In this document: piece after piece, positions 40,298 through 52,630 of the stretch
Layout of the letters: each line of letters begins with the position of its first letter
How positions within the stretch are numbered: position 1 is the stretch's first letter
Assembly: GCF_014191425.1 (NCBI RefSeq)
Contig: NZ_JACHWP010000001.1
Span: 806,001-870,000 of the forward strand
Source: Helcobacillus massiliensis
GTDB lineage: Bacteria > Actinomycetota > Actinomycetes > Actinomycetales > Dermabacteraceae
Direction of reading: 5' to 3'
Length of the DNA: 64,000 nucleotides
Program-made: the position numbers and the translations under genes
The notes under the pieces: model-generated
Told to the model about the DNA's origin: nothing
The model's input: the letters and a program-made list of their open reading frames with translations, nothing else
The model's database searches: none

Positions 40298-41614
40298 TTA
40301 TGCCGTCGGCAGATCGGGCCCGAGGCCCGGCAGCGGTTCGTCGAGAGCGGAGGCGCTGGAGCCGCTGCCGAACAGTTCGGCGTGCAGCCGCACCGCCATC
40401 ACGTCGGTGAAGGACGCGATCTGGTCGATGATGACCCGTTCGCGCTCGTCCCCGTCGGCCGCGCGGTCCCACAGGCTGCGGAACAGAGGGTTGAGGTGGG
40501 TGCGGCCGGTGCTGCGCAGCGCGGCGTGCAGGTCGGTGATGATCTGCTCCTGCTGCTGGTACACGGGCTGCTGTTCACGGCTGCTCATCACGTAGGCGGC
40601 GGCGAGGCCCTTGAGCACGGAGATCTCCAGCGCCGTCTCCTCCGGCACCACCACCTGTCCCTGGTAGCGGGCGATCGGGTCGGTGCCGTACTCGGCCTGC
40701 GTCGCGGTGACGACGGCCGAGACGAAGCGGCCGATCAGCTGGGAGGACAGGTCCTTCAGTGCGGCGGAGTCGGCGAGGTTCCCGGTGTACTCATGGAGCC
40801 ACGCGGGGTCCGCTTCGAGGCGGGTGAGGGCGGTGTCGAGCTCGTCGATGCTGCGGGTGGGGGTGTACCAGTCCTGCACCACGTAGAGCGCGGCGCTGCG
40901 CTCCATCGGGTCCTGCAGCAGGGCGGGATTCATGCGGAACCCGGTGACGGCGTCCTCGATGTCGTGCACGGAGTAGGCGATGTCATCGGAGATGTCCATG
41001 ACCTGCGCCTCGAGGCACTGCTGCTGGGCGGGGGCGCCGTCGCGGACGAAGTCGAACACGGGGAGGTCGTCCTCGTACACACCGAACTTCGGGGACGACG
41101 GGTTCGGGCCCTCACCGCGGCGCCACGGGTATTTGATGGACGCATCCAGGGCCGCGCGGGTCAGGTTGAGGCCGTAGGAGCGGTCCGCGTCCAGCACTTT
41201 GGGTTCGAGGCGGGCCAGCAGGCGCAGGCTCTGCGCGTTCCCTTCGAAGCCGCCGACGGGATCCGCGAGCGTGTTGAGCACGCGCTCCCCGTTGTGGCCG
41301 AACGGCGGGTGGCCGAGGTCGTGGGCGAGGCAGGCGAGGTCCACGAGGTTCGGGTCGCAGCCGAGCTCCTCGGCGATGTCACGACCCACCTGCGCCACTT
41401 CGAGGGAGTGGGTGAGGCGGGTGCGGACGAAGTCGTTCTCGCCGGCGCCGAGGACCTGAGTCTTCGCTCCGAGGCGGCGCAGTGCACTGGAGTGGAGGAC
41501 CCGGGCGCGGTCGCGCTGGAACGGGGTGCGGTTCTGCGACTTCGGCGGCTCCTGGAAGAAGCGGTCGAGGTCGGCAGCGGTGTAGCCGGCGGGGATGCGG
41601 GGTGAGCGGGCCAC
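40298..41614 (-). CDS. dgt: Deoxyguanosinetriphosphate triphosphohydrolase-like protein
   Basis: 438 aa HD-domain protein. HD motif residues: His in RLTHSLEVAQVGR, HD in ACLAHDLGHPPFGHNGE and Asp in VMDISDDIAYSVHD. Removes triphosphate from dNTPs, affecting nucleotide pools. GTG at 41614 begins 3 nt after the dusB stop with GGAGG from the dusB end as ribosome site. The dusB-dgt-dnaG order is common in actinobacteria. Confidence 0.94.
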   Translation of the reverse strand: MARSPRIPAGYTAADLDRFFQEPPKSQNRTPFQRDRARVLHSSALRRLGAKTQVLGAGENDFVRTRLTHSLEVAQVGRDIAEELGCDPNLVDLACLAHDLGHPPFGHNGERVLNTLADPVGGFEGNAQSLRLLARLEPKVLDADRSYGLNLTRAALDASIKYPWRRGEGPNPSSPKFGVYEDDLPVFDFVRDGAPAQQQCLEAQVMDISDDIAYSVHDIEDAVTGFRMNPALLQDPMERSAALYVVQDWYTPTRSIDELDTALTRLEADPAWLHEYTGNLADSAALKDLSSQLIGRFVSAVVTATQAEYGTDPIARYQGQVVVPEETALEISVLKGLAAAYVMSSREQQPVYQQQEQIITDLHAALRSTGRTHLNPLFRSLWDRAADGDERERVIIDQIASFTDVMAVRLHAELFGSGSSASALDEPLPGLGPDLPTA

Positions 41615-41617
41615 GGA

Positions 41618-42853
41618 TCAGCCTCCGGAGATCGACAGTTCGGCCTCGTGGAGCCGGGTGCGGTGCTCGTCGGTCAGCTCACGGGAGATCAGCCATCCGT
41701 CGGGCATGTGGGTGCGCTTGGGGCGCCCGGCCCGGCCGCGCGGCCCCTCCACGGTCTCACCGGGGTACGGGGAGTCCCAGTCGAGGCGGGACAGCTTCTG
41801 ATCGAGGTCCGCGATGGACTCCATGGTGGCGAGGGCATGGCGCAGCTCGCCGCCGACGGGGTAGCCCTTGAAGTACCAGCCGACGTGTTTGCGCAGGTCG
41901 CGCACGCCCCGCTCCTCGGATTCGAAGAACTCGGTGAGCAGTACGGCGTGGCGGCGCAGGGTCCGGCAGACGTCGCCGAGGGTCGGGCGCACCCGGTCGG
42001 GGCGACCCGCGAAACCGGCGGCGAGGTCGGCGAACAGCCACGGGCGGCCCTGACAGCCGCGGCCCACCACAACACCGTCGCAGCCCGTCTCCTCCACCAA
42101 CCGCAGAGCGTCCTCGGCCGTCCAGATGTCGCCGTTGCCGAGCACGGGGATGTCCGTGACGGCGTTCTTGAGGGCGGCGATGGCGTCCCACTGTGCGGTG
42201 CCGGAGTAGTGCTGGTTCGCGGTGCGGCCGTGCAGAGCGATCGCGGCGGCACCGACCTCCTGCGCGATGCGGCCCGCATCCAGGTAGGTGAGGTGGTCCT
42301 CGTCCACACCCATGCGGGTCTTCACGGTGACGGGGACATCACCGGCGGCCTCCACGGCGCCGCTGACGATCTGGGTGAACAGTTCGGTCTTCCACGGCAG
42401 CACCGCGCCGCCGCCCTTGCGGGTCACCTTCGGGACGGGGCAGCCGAAGTTGAGATCGACATGGTCGGCGAGGTCCTCCTCCACGAGGAGGCCGACGGCT
42501 GCGCGGACCGTGGCGGGATCCACGCCGTACAGCTGGATGGAACGCGGGCGCTCCCGCTCCCCCATCTTCACCATGCGCATGGTTTCGGGTTTGCGCTCCA
42601 CGAGGGCGCGGCTGGTGACCATTTCGGACACGAAGAAGCCGCCGTCGTTGTCCGAGTGCATGGCGCCGAATTCGCGGCACAGCAAGCGGAACGGCTCATT
42701 GGTGACGCCGGCCATGGGGGCGAGCACCACGGGGGTGTCGGACGTCAGCGGGCCGATGGTCAGCGGCATGCGGTCAGCGCCGACGGGCGCGTCACCACTG
42801 ACGGCGGCGGCGCTCGTGGGCGCGGCGGATTCAGGCGTGGAGGGATGGGGCAT
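41618..42853 (-). CDS. dusB: tRNA-dihydrouridine synthase
   Basis: 411 aa. FMN enzyme reducing uridines in the tRNA D-loop. APMAGVTNEPFRLL at the N-terminal barrel, catalytic Cys in DLNFGCPVPKVTRKGGGAVL, VKTRMG, ALHGRTANQHYSG and GNGDIW. The N-terminal about 28 residues are Ala/Ser/Pro-rich and variable. ATG at 42853 is preferred because GACAAT (RC of 42860-42865) ends 6 nt upstream; an in-frame ATG 24 bp further up would lie before that promoter. Confidence 0.95.
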   Translation of the reverse strand: MPHPSTPESAAPTSAAAVSGDAPVGADRMPLTIGPLTSDTPVVLAPMAGVTNEPFRLLCREFGAMHSDNDGGFFVSEMVTSRALVERKPETMRMVKMGERERPRSIQLYGVDPATVRAAVGLLVEEDLADHVDLNFGCPVPKVTRKGGGAVLPWKTELFTQIVSGAVEAAGDVPVTVKTRMGVDEDHLTYLDAGRIAQEVGAAAIALHGRTANQHYSGTAQWDAIAALKNAVTDIPVLGNGDIWTAEDALRLVEETGCDGVVVGRGCQGRPWLFADLAAGFAGRPDRVRPTLGDVCRTLRRHAVLLTEFFESEERGVRDLRKHVGWYFKGYPVGGELRHALATMESIADLDQKLSRLDWDSPYPGETVEGPRGRAGRPKRTHMPDGWLISRELTDEHRTRLHEAELSISGG

Positions 42854-42892
42854 GGCCCCATTGTCCCAGAGGTGCACAGCGGTTCCTATGGC

Positions 42893-42935
42893 GACGCCTG
42901 GTCCCGTCGGTCACATGCCAGCGGGACCAGGCGTC
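42893..42935 (-). terminator. Terminator hairpin after glyS
   Basis: GACGCCTGGTCCCG (42893-42906) pairs with CGGGACCAGGCGTC (42922-42935), a 14-bp perfect stem with a 15-nt loop, 20 nt beyond the glyS stop and before the dusB promoter. Confidence 0.8.
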
Positions 42936-42955
42936 AGCTCAGGTCACTGTGCAGA

Positions 42956-44347
42956 TCAGGCACCGACGAGGCGCTGCGCGAGGTAACCGGTGACCTCGCT
43001 CAGCGGCACGCGCACCTGCTCCATCGAGTCGCGTTCGCGAACGGTGACGGCCTGGTCCTCGAGGGTGTCGAAGTCGACCGTGATGCAGAACGGTGTGCCG
43101 ATCTCGTCCTGGCGGCGGTAGCGGCGGCCGATCGCGCCGGAGGTGTCCACGTCCACGTTCCACAGTCCGCGCAGCTCATCGGCCAGCTTCGTGGAGATCG
43201 GGACGAGGTCCTCGCTCTTGGACAGCGGAAGCACGGCGGCCTTGATCGGCGCAATGCGCGGGTCCAGGCGCAGGACGGTGCGCTTGTCCACCCCGCCCTT
43301 GGTGTTGGGAGCCTCGTCCTCTTCGTACGCTTCCACCAGGAACGCCATCATGGCGCGAGTGAGGCCGAAGGACGGTTCGATCACGTACGGCACGTAGCGG
43401 TCACCGCTGGCCTGGTCGTGGTAATGCATCGACTTGCCGGAGGCCTTCTCGTGGGAGCCGAGGTCGAAGTCGGTGCGGTTGGCCACGCCCATCAGTTCGC
43501 CCCATTCGCTGCCCTGGAAGCCGAAGCGGTACTCCAGGTCGATGGTGGCGTCGCTGTAGTGGGCGCGCTCCTCATCGGGCACATCGAACTTCCGCAGGTT
43601 CTCCTCGCTGATGCCGAGGTCGATGAACCAGTTCCAGCAGGCCTCGACCCAGGAGTCGAAGTGCTCATCGGCCTGCTCAGCGGGGGTGAAGTACTCGATC
43701 TCCATCTGTTCGAACTCGCGGGTGCGGAAGATGAAGTTTCCGGGCGTGATCTCGTTGCGGAAGCTCTTGCCGATCTGCCCGATGCCGAACGGCGGCTTGA
43801 TCCGCGCGGTGGTGGCGACATTGAGGAAGTTGACGAAGATCCCCTGCGCGGTCTCGGGGCGCAGGTAGTGCAGGCCGGTCTCGTTGTCCACGGCGCCGAG
43901 GTAGGTCTTCATCAGGCCGGAGAACTGCTGCGGGTCGGTGAACTCACCCTTGGTGCCGCAGGAGGGGCAGGCGATCTCCGCAGTGCCGCCCTCGGGGGCG
44001 CGGCCCTTCTTCTCCTCGAACGCTTCGATGAGGTGGTCCTCACGGAATCGGTTGTGGCACTGGCGGCACTCCACGAGCGGGTCGGTGAAGGTGGCGACGT
44101 GCCCGGAGGCCTCCCACACGGCGGTGGGCAGGATGATGCTGGAGTCCAGGCCCACCATGTCCGCGCGGGACTGCACGAAGGTGCGCCACCAGTGACGCTT
44201 GATGTTCTCCTTCAGTTCCACACCCAGAGGCCCGTAGTCCCATGCCGACCGGGTGCCGCCGTAGATCTCACCGGCGGGGAAGACGAAACCTCGGCGCTTC
44301 GCGAGGGCGATGACGCTGTCGAGCTTGGACGGTGCGGGCTTGGCCAC
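42956..44347 (-). CDS. glyS: Glycyl-tRNA synthetase (alpha2 type)
   Basis: 463 aa, class [19 protein letters not shown] at motif 1, zinc cysteines 94/97 (ECRQCHNRF) and 127/130 (ACPSCGT), [12 protein letters not shown] (motif 2 neighbourhood), [20 protein letters not shown] and the C-terminal anticodon domain ([19 protein letters not shown]). GTG at 44347 with AAGGAG upstream starts [10 protein letters not shown], as in homologues. Single-gene unit closed by the hairpin at 42893. Confidence 0.97.
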   Translation of the reverse strand: MAKPAPSKLDSVIALAKRRGFVFPAGEIYGGTRSAWDYGPLGVELKENIKRHWWRTFVQSRADMVGLDSSIILPTAVWEASGHVATFTDPLVECRQCHNRFREDHLIEAFEEKKGRAPEGGTAEIACPSCGTKGEFTDPQQFSGLMKTYLGAVDNETGLHYLRPETAQGIFVNFLNVATTARIKPPFGIGQIGKSFRNEITPGNFIFRTREFEQMEIEYFTPAEQADEHFDSWVEACWNWFIDLGISEENLRKFDVPDEERAHYSDATIDLEYRFGFQGSEWGELMGVANRTDFDLGSHEKASGKSMHYHDQASGDRYVPYVIEPSFGLTRAMMAFLVEAYEEDEAPNTKGGVDKRTVLRLDPRIAPIKAAVLPLSKSEDLVPISTKLADELRGLWNVDVDTSGAIGRRYRRQDEIGTPFCITVDFDTLEDQAVTVRERDSMEQVRVPLSEVTGYLAQRLVGA

Positions 44348-44472
44348 GTGTGTCTCCTTCTGCGGGGTCTCCGCGGGCGGGCGATGGAGGTCCCATCCAG
44401 GATATCCGAGTCCTTCGGCACACTCGGACAGCCGGCGGGGCGGTTCTCCTTGCCGCCCACCACCCCGCTCAC

Positions 44473-44487
44473 TGATAATGGTTCCCA
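44473..44487 (+). promoter_or_regulatory. Putative Zur box overlapping the znu operon -10
   Basis: TGATAATGGTTCCCA matches 11 of 15 bases of TGAAAATGATTTTCA, the Zur operator form I recall from Streptomyces/mycobacteria. It overlaps GATAAT (44474-44479), a near-consensus -10 that ends 7 nt before the znuA ATG. A Fur-family gene is the last but one of the same operon. Confidence 0.45.
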
Positions 44488-45515
44488 TGAATGAAGTGAC
44501 TCCGTCGGCCCCCGCACCCACACCCCAGCGCACCCGCATGCCGCACCTCAGCGCCGCCCTGACTCGCCGCTCCTTCGGCGCTCTGCTGGGCGGCGGAGCG
44601 CTCGCCGCGGCCCTCGCCGCCTGCGGCGGGAAGTCGGCCGACGGGGACGGCGTGAGCGTGGTGGCCACCTGCTACCCACTGGTGCACATCGCCCAGCGCA
44701 TCGGCGGTGACGCCGTCACCATCATCAACCCCGTCAAACCGGGCGTAGACCCCCACGGCCTCGAGCTCTCGCCCGCCCAGGCCACCGAGATCACCCAGGC
44801 GGATGTGCTGGTGCACATCACCGGCTACCAGGCCGCCGTGGACGACCTCGTGAAGCAGCAGAAGCCCGACAACGTCCTCGCCGTGCACGAGGTGACCGAC
44901 CTGCTGCACGCCGGCGAGAGCGCTGAGGAGCACGCCGATCACGCCGATCACGGTGATGAGCAAGACCACGCCGGTGAGGGCCACGACGGTCACGACCACG
45001 GCATCTACGATCCGCACTTCTGGTTCGACCCCACCAAGATGGCGGAGGTCGCGACCGCCCTCGCGAAGCGCCTCGGTGAGATCGACACCTCCGGTGCCGC
45101 CGACTTCGAACAGCGTGCGAAGTCCTTCACCGCAGACATGGAGAAGCTGGATGCTCAGCTGAAGTCCACCTTCGACTCCGTGAAGGGCCCGAAGACCTTC
45201 ATCACCTCCCACGAAGCATTCGGGTACCTCGCGGCCCGCTACGGCCTCAAACAGGTCGGCATCTCCGGCATCGACCCCGAGAGCGAACCCAGCCCGAAGC
45301 GGCTGCGCGACCTGCAGAAGGTGATCAAGGACGAGGGCGTCACCACCGTGTTCTTCGAGACGACCGCGTCCCCGAAGGTCGCCAAGTCCCTCGCCGATTC
45401 CACCGGTGCGAAGGCGGAGGAGCTGGACAACCTGGAGCAGCAGCTCGATGAGAAGAAGGACTATTCTCAAGTCATGATCGAGGACGCTGAAAAACTGGTC
45501 GCATCGTGGCAGTGA
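44487..45515 (+). CDS. znuA: Zinc ABC transporter substrate-binding lipoprotein
   Basis: 342 aa. Twin-Arg signal ([14 protein letters not shown]) ending in a lipobox with Cys46 (LAAALAAC), so probably a Tat-exported lipoprotein. Metal ligands: His90 in [10 protein letters not shown], His in YDPHFWFDP, His in [11 protein letters not shown] and the Glu/Asp in [10 protein letters not shown] His/Asp/Glu-rich flexible loop at 149-171 is the zinc-sensing loop of cluster A-I zinc binders. Leaderless promoter with an overlapping Zur-like box. First gene of znuA-znuC-znuB-zur. Confidence 0.95.
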   Translation: MNEVTPSAPAPTPQRTRMPHLSAALTRRSFGALLGGGALAAALAACGGKSADGDGVSVVATCYPLVHIAQRIGGDAVTIINPVKPGVDPHGLELSPAQATEITQADVLVHITGYQAAVDDLVKQQKPDNVLAVHEVTDLLHAGESAEEHADHADHGDEQDHAGEGHDGHDHGIYDPHFWFDPTKMAEVATALAKRLGEIDTSGAADFEQRAKSFTADMEKLDAQLKSTFDSVKGPKTFITSHEAFGYLAARYGLKQVGISGIDPESEPSPKRLRDLQKVIKDEGVTTVFFETTASPKVAKSLADSTGAKAEELDNLEQQLDEKKDYSQVMIEDAEKLVASWQ

Positions 45516-46318
45516 GGGCCGAGCACACCCCCACCGCTGCATCCCCCTCCACCCCGGCAAGCGCTGACGGCCCCGACACCTTCATCCGCTTGGAGGGCGC
45601 CACGGTGGTGCGCTCCGGTGCACGCGTGCTCGACTCCGTCTCCACCGCCATCGGCGAAGGCGAGTTCGTGGCCGTGATCGGGCCCAACGGGTCCGGCAAG
45701 TCCACTCTCATGCGCGCCATGATCGGCATCCTGCCGCTCGCGGAGGGCCGCGCATGGATCCACGGCGACCCGGTTCGGCACCGCGCCGCCCACGACTGCA
45801 TCGGCTACGTGCCGCAGACCAGTGCGGGGATCGGCAACATCGCCGCGACCGCGCGCGAAGCGGTCTCCGCGGGTCTGCTGAACTCCCGCTCGCTCTTCCT
45901 GCGCCGCGACCGCCGACGGGTCGACGAGGCCCTGGACACGGTCGGCATCTCCCACCTCGCGGACCGGCCCATCACCGACATGTCCGGCGGACAGCGCCAG
46001 CGGGTGATGATCGCCCGCGCCCTCATCCGCCGCCCGCAGGTGCTGCTGCTGGACGAGCCGTTCACCGGTGTGGACGCCTCCAGCCAGGAGCAGATCGCCG
46101 AACTGATCGGCGACCTCAACGCCGGCGGCACCACCGTCATCGTGGTGCTCCACGAAACGGGACCGCTGCGCTCCCTGCTGACCCGCGCGATCCTCCTGGA
46201 GCAGGGCCGCATCGTGCATGACGGCCCCGTCCCCGACCGCCTTCCCCACGACCCCGCCGATGACCACCACGTGGACCCGATCATTGAGGAGTGCATCGGC
46301 CAGGAGTTCACCCCATGA
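45506..46318 (+). CDS. znuC: Zinc ABC transporter ATP-binding protein
   Basis: 270 aa. Walker A GPNGSGKST, Q-loop VPQTS, signature MSGGQRQRVMIARAL, Walker B VLLLDEPF, H-loop VLHETG. Powers zinc uptake through ZnuB. GTG at 45506 overlaps the znuA stop by 10 nt and is followed by an Ala/Pro/Ser-rich stretch of about 20 residues before the ATPase core, so an internal start cannot be excluded. Confidence 0.94.
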   Translation: MAVRAEHTPTAASPSTPASADGPDTFIRLEGATVVRSGARVLDSVSTAIGEGEFVAVIGPNGSGKSTLMRAMIGILPLAEGRAWIHGDPVRHRAAHDCIGYVPQTSAGIGNIAATAREAVSAGLLNSRSLFLRRDRRRVDEALDTVGISHLADRPITDMSGGQRQRVMIARALIRRPQVLLLDEPFTGVDASSQEQIAELIGDLNAGGTTVIVVLHETGPLRSLLTRAILLEQGRIVHDGPVPDRLPHDPADDHHVDPIIEECIGQEFTP

Positions 46319-47163
46319 GCCCTTTCGAGCTGCTCAGCTCCCCCATCATCCGCGACCCGCTGATCATCGCTCTGCTCGTCGGCCTGACCGCCCCCGTGGT
46401 CGGCACGTACCTGGTGCAGAAGCGGCTCTCGCTGCTCGGTGACGGCCTCGGCCACGTCGCGCTGACGGGTGTGGCGGTCGGCTGGCTCGTCGCCTCTCTC
46501 ACCGCCCTCTCCCCCGACGTGCTGGCCGTGCCCGGCGCTCTGGTCGCCGCCGTCGCAGGCGCTGTGATGATCGAATGGGTGCGCATAGCCGGGCACACCA
46601 GCCGCGACACTGCTCTGGCGATCCTGTTCTACGGCGGCATCGCCGGCGGTGTGGTCCTCATCCAGCTCGCCGGCGGCACCTCCCAGTCCCTGATGGCGTA
46701 CCTCTTCGGGTCGCTGTCCACGGTGACGCGCTCGGACCTGCTGATCGCGGCCGTTCTCGCCGTGGTGGTGCTGCTGATCGGCGTGGGGCTGCGGCCCCTG
46801 CTGTTCGCCGTCACCAGCGACGAGGAGCATGCGCAGGCGATCGGCCTGCCGGTGCGGATGGTCAACATCCTGATCGCTGTGATGGCGGCGCTGACGGTGA
46901 CCCTGGCGATGCGGATCGTGGGTGCGCTGATGGTGTCGGCGCTGATGATCGTGCCGGTGGCGGCGGCACAGTCGATGGTGCGCGGCTTCTCCCGCACCAT
47001 GAACGTCGCCATCGTCATCGGGGTGCTGTGCTCTGTGGCGGGCCTGCTCATCACCGTGTTCGTGGATCTGCCGCCGGGCGGTGTGATCGTTCTGCTGTCC
47101 ATCGCCGTGTACATCGTGGGTCTGCTCGCATCCGCTCTTATTCCCCGCCGCGGCGTGGGATGA
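46315..47163 (+). CDS. znuB: Zinc ABC transporter permease
   Basis: 282 aa, about eight or nine membrane segments. ABC-3 family: GTYLVQKRLSLLGDGLGHVA near the N terminus, VKxx-type coupling region GLPVRMVNILIAVMAAL and VGALMVSALMIVPVAAAQ. The ATG overlaps the znuC stop (ATGA). Forms the channel with ZnuC. Confidence 0.95.
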   Translation: MSPFELLSSPIIRDPLIIALLVGLTAPVVGTYLVQKRLSLLGDGLGHVALTGVAVGWLVASLTALSPDVLAVPGALVAAVAGAVMIEWVRIAGHTSRDTALAILFYGGIAGGVVLIQLAGGTSQSLMAYLFGSLSTVTRSDLLIAAVLAVVVLLIGVGLRPLLFAVTSDEEHAQAIGLPVRMVNILIAVMAALTVTLAMRIVGALMVSALMIVPVAAAQSMVRGFSRTMNVAIVIGVLCSVAGLLITVFVDLPPGGVIVLLSIAVYIVGLLASALIPRRGVG

Positions 47164-47173
47164 TGGAGCGACT

Positions 47174-47614
47174 ATGACTAAGGTTGTCCGCCAGACTCGT
47201 CAGCGCACCGCCATCCTCAACTGTTTGGCGTCCGAGCGCGACTTCATGACCGCGCAGCAGCTGTATGACCTGTTGCGCGATGATGACCAGCCGGTGGGCC
47301 TCGCCACGGTCTACCGCAACCTGCAGTCCCTCGTGGACGCGGGCCTGGTCGATGTGCTCATCACCGATGAGGGCGAAGCGATCTACCGCCAGTGCCGCAT
47401 CGAAGAGCACCACCATCATCTGCTGTGCCGCGTCTGCGGCCACACGATCGAGTTCGTGGCGCCCGAGCTGGAGCGCTGGGCGCACCGCATTGCTCAGGAG
47501 AACGGCTTCACCGATCTCCACCACACGATGGAGATCTACGGCCTGTGCCCCAAGCATCAGGAGAGCGCTGAGGCCACGGGCGATGCTGCGGCCTCTGCAG
47601 AGCAGTCCGGCTGA
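47174..47614 (+). CDS. zur: Fur family zinc regulator (Zur)
   Basis: 146 aa. Winged helix with RQTRQRTAILNCL and LATVYRNLQSLVDAGLV, then the metal domain EEHHHHLLCRVCGHTIEF and a C-terminal GLCPKHQ. The second structural Cys of the usual C-terminal CxxC is His here. Its place in the znu operon identifies it as Zur rather than Fur; it should repress its own operon when zinc is plentiful. Starts 10 nt after znuB. Confidence 0.92.
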   Translation: MTKVVRQTRQRTAILNCLASERDFMTAQQLYDLLRDDDQPVGLATVYRNLQSLVDAGLVDVLITDEGEAIYRQCRIEEHHHHLLCRVCGHTIEFVAPELERWAHRIAQENGFTDLHHTMEIYGLCPKHQESAEATGDAAASAEQSG

Positions 47615-47617
47615 GCC

Positions 47618-48160
47618 GTGCTCGACTGGATCCGGTCACTGCCGCTGATCCCCGCGATCGCGTTTCTTCTCGTGGTGATCTACCTGCGCGCCGGCGCCAC
47701 CTATGCGCTCGGCCGCTTCGCCACTCAGTTGGCGCACCGCAGCCGCCTGCGCCGCTTCCTGGAGTCCGCGGCAGTCGCGAGCGCTCAGGACAAGCTCGCT
47801 CGCTGGGGTGCTCCGCTGGTGGCGCTGAGCTTCCTCACCGTCGGTTTCCAGACCGCGGTCAATGCTGCTGCCGGCGTCGTCCGGATGCCGCTGCGGCGCT
47901 ACCTGCCGGCGCTCGCCGTCGGAGGCTTCCTGTGGGCGGTCATCTACGCCACGGCGGGGCTGGCGGCGTTCAGCCTGTGGTGGCGCCTGCTGGTGGCGAA
48001 CCCGCTGGCAGCGGTCCTCGTGGTGCTCGCGATCTTCGGCGCCGCCATGGTGATCCGCGGGGGCCGACGGGCGCGTGCGCGACTCAGATCCCCGGCGACG
48101 CCGTTGGCTGGGGCGGCCGACCGTCAGGGCACTGGCAGCTCATCCGTCCGCGCTGACTGA
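47618..48160 (+). CDS. DedA/VTT-like membrane protein
   Basis: 180 aa. Four or five hydrophobic segments; the middle reads [20 protein letters not shown] and [20 protein letters not shown], which fits a VTT/DedA domain (re-entrant Arg-Pro segment). The tail is soluble and Arg/Ala-rich. DedA proteins are tied to undecaprenyl-phosphate recycling, and the convergent neighbour is uppS, which makes undecaprenyl diphosphate. GTG start 3 nt after the zur stop, so co-transcribed with the zinc operon. The 3' end overlaps the uppS 3' end by 21 nt. Confidence 0.78.
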   Translation: MLDWIRSLPLIPAIAFLLVVIYLRAGATYALGRFATQLAHRSRLRRFLESAAVASAQDKLARWGAPLVALSFLTVGFQTAVNAAAGVVRMPLRRYLPALAVGGFLWAVIYATAGLAAFSLWWRLLVANPLAAVLVVLAIFGAAMVIRGGRRARARLRSPATPLAGAADRQGTGSSSVRAD

Positions 48161-48966
48161 CGCGGGGCCCTGCCCCTCGCTCACCTGTTGTGGGCGGTCC
48201 TCGGCGCCCCCGAAGCGCCGATCGCGCTTCGCGTACTCCTCGATGGCGCGCCACAGCACCACCCGGTCCACATCCGGCCACATCTCCTCGATGAACAGCA
48301 GCTCCGCGTACGCGCTCTGCCACAGCAGGAAGTTCGAGGTGCGCTGCTCCCCCGAGGACCGAAGGAACAGGTCGACTGGCGGCATATCGGGCGCGTACAG
48401 GTGGGACTCGATGGTCGAGGAGCGGATCCGTGACGGCTTCAGGCGCCCGTCGGCCGCCTCCTCGGCGATGCGGCGCACCGCGTCCACCAGTTCGGCGTGC
48501 CCGCCGTAGTTCACGCACATGTACAGCGTCAGGCGGGTGTTGTGCCGTGTCAGCTCCTCAGCGGCCTGCAGCTCGCTGATGACGGATCGCCACAGCCGCT
48601 GCGGCCGGCCGATCCAGACAATCCTCACGCCCCATTCGTTGAGGGTGTCGCGCTGGCGGCGCAGAACCAACCGGGAGAAGCCCATCAGGAACCGCACCTC
48701 CTCCGGGGAGCGCGCCCAGTTCTCGGTGGAGAACGCGTACGCGCTCAGGTGCGTGACCCCTATCTGCAGCGCGCCGGCGACCACATCCAGCAGGGCCGCC
48801 TCACCGGCTTCGTGACCGGCGGTGCGGGGCAGACCGCGGTGGTTCGCCCACCGGCCGTTGCCGTCCATCACCACCGCGATGTGCTGGGGGACGAAGCGCG
48901 CCGGGATCACTGGGGGCTGCGCGCCCGACGGGTGCTGGCCGATGGATCCGGGCAGGGGCTTCGTGG

Positions 48967-48970
<4 letters not shown>
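48140..48970 (-). CDS. uppS: Isoprenyl (polyprenyl diphosphate) synthase, cis type
   Basis: 276 aa. Makes the long-chain carrier lipid for cell-wall synthesis. Catalytic Asp in [42 protein letters not shown], and [19 protein letters not shown] with Ser-Gly-Glu-x-Arg. N-terminal extension is short and Pro-rich. GTG at 48970 overlaps the recO stop by four bases (GTGA); last gene of leuA-recO-uppS. Confidence 0.95.
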
Positions 48971-51684
<2,714 letters not shown>

Positions 51685-51691
51685 CAGCGTG

Positions 51692-52630
51692 TCAGAATCC
51701 GAGACGGCCGAGCTGCTTGGGGTCCCGCTGCCAGTCCTTGGCGACCTTGACCCGAATGTCCAGGTGCACCGGGCGGCCCATCAGCTTGCGGATCTGCCGG
51801 CGAGCGGTCGTCCCGACCTTCTTCAGGTGAGCACCGCCCTTGCCGATCACGATGCCCTTCTGCGAGTCCCGCTCCACGAACAGGGACACGCGCACCACCA
51901 GCCGGCCCTCCCCCGGCGCCATCTCTTTGAACGGGTCGCCCTCGGGGTCCTCCTCGACGATCTCCTCCACAACGGCGGCGAGCGAATGCGGCAGTTCGTC
52001 GCGGACGTCGGCGAGCGCGGCTTCGCGCACGAGTTCGGCGATGCGGTCCTCGATCGACTCCTCGGTGAGGACGCCGTCGGGGTAGAGGGCGGGGCCCTCC
52101 GGCAGGTGGGAGGCGATGACGCGGGTGACCACGTCGATCTGGGTTCCCTCCACCGCGGAGATCGGGACGATCTCGTCGGCGTCGATGAACTGGGAGACCG
52201 CCACGAGCTGATCGGCGAGCTGGTCGCGGCTCACCAGGTCCGCCTTCGTCACGATGACCACGATGACGGGCCGGGATCGGTTCGCTCGGATCTCGGCGAG
52301 GGCCTGCGCGATGTAGCGGTCGCCGGGGCCGATCTTCTGGTCCGCTGGGATGCAGAACCCGACCACGTCGACATCGGTGAGGGTTTCGTTGACGAGGTCG
52401 TTGAGCCGGCGCCCCAGCAGCGTGCGGGGCCGGTGGACTCCGGGGGTGTCCACCAGGATGATCTGGGCGTCCTCGGTGGTGAGGATGCCGCGGATGGCGC
52501 GCCGGGTGGTCTGCGGCTTGTCCGAGGTGATCGCGACCTTCTCCCCCACCAGGGCGTTGGTGAGGGTGGACTTGCCGACGTTGGGTCGGCCCACGAGGGC
52601 GGCGAAGCCGCTGCGGTGCACGTCGGTCAT
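51692..52630 (-). CDS. era: GTPase Era
   Basis: 312 aa. Ribosome 30S assembly GTPase. G1 GRPNVGKSTL, G2/G3 DTPGVHRPRTLLG, G4 VTKAD, and the C-terminal KH domain with GKGGAHLKKVGTTARRQI. The ATG overlaps the CNNM stop by four bases. Last gene of HIT-phoH-ybeY-CNNM-era. Confidence 0.97.
   Translation of the reverse strand: MTDVHRSGFAALVGRPNVGKSTLTNALVGEKVAITSDKPQTTRRAIRGILTTEDAQIILVDTPGVHRPRTLLGRRLNDLVNETLTDVDVVGFCIPADQKIGPGDRYIAQALAEIRANRSRPVIVVIVTKADLVSRDQLADQLVAVSQFIDADEIVPISAVEGTQIDVVTRVIASHLPEGPALYPDGVLTEESIEDRIAELVREAALADVRDELPHSLAAVVEEIVEEDPEGDPFKEMAPGEGRLVVRVSLFVERDSQKGIVIGKGGAHLKKVGTTARRQIRKLMGRPVHLDIRVKVAKDWQRDPKQLGRLGF

Noticed and set aside
38768-44494. Very long open frames on the plus strand (over 940 codons each) opposite dnaG/dgt and dusB/glyS
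   Set aside because: They are antisense to well-supported genes and arise from high-GC third positions and rarity of TTA/CTA/TCA codons. Their translations are low-complexity and match no family.
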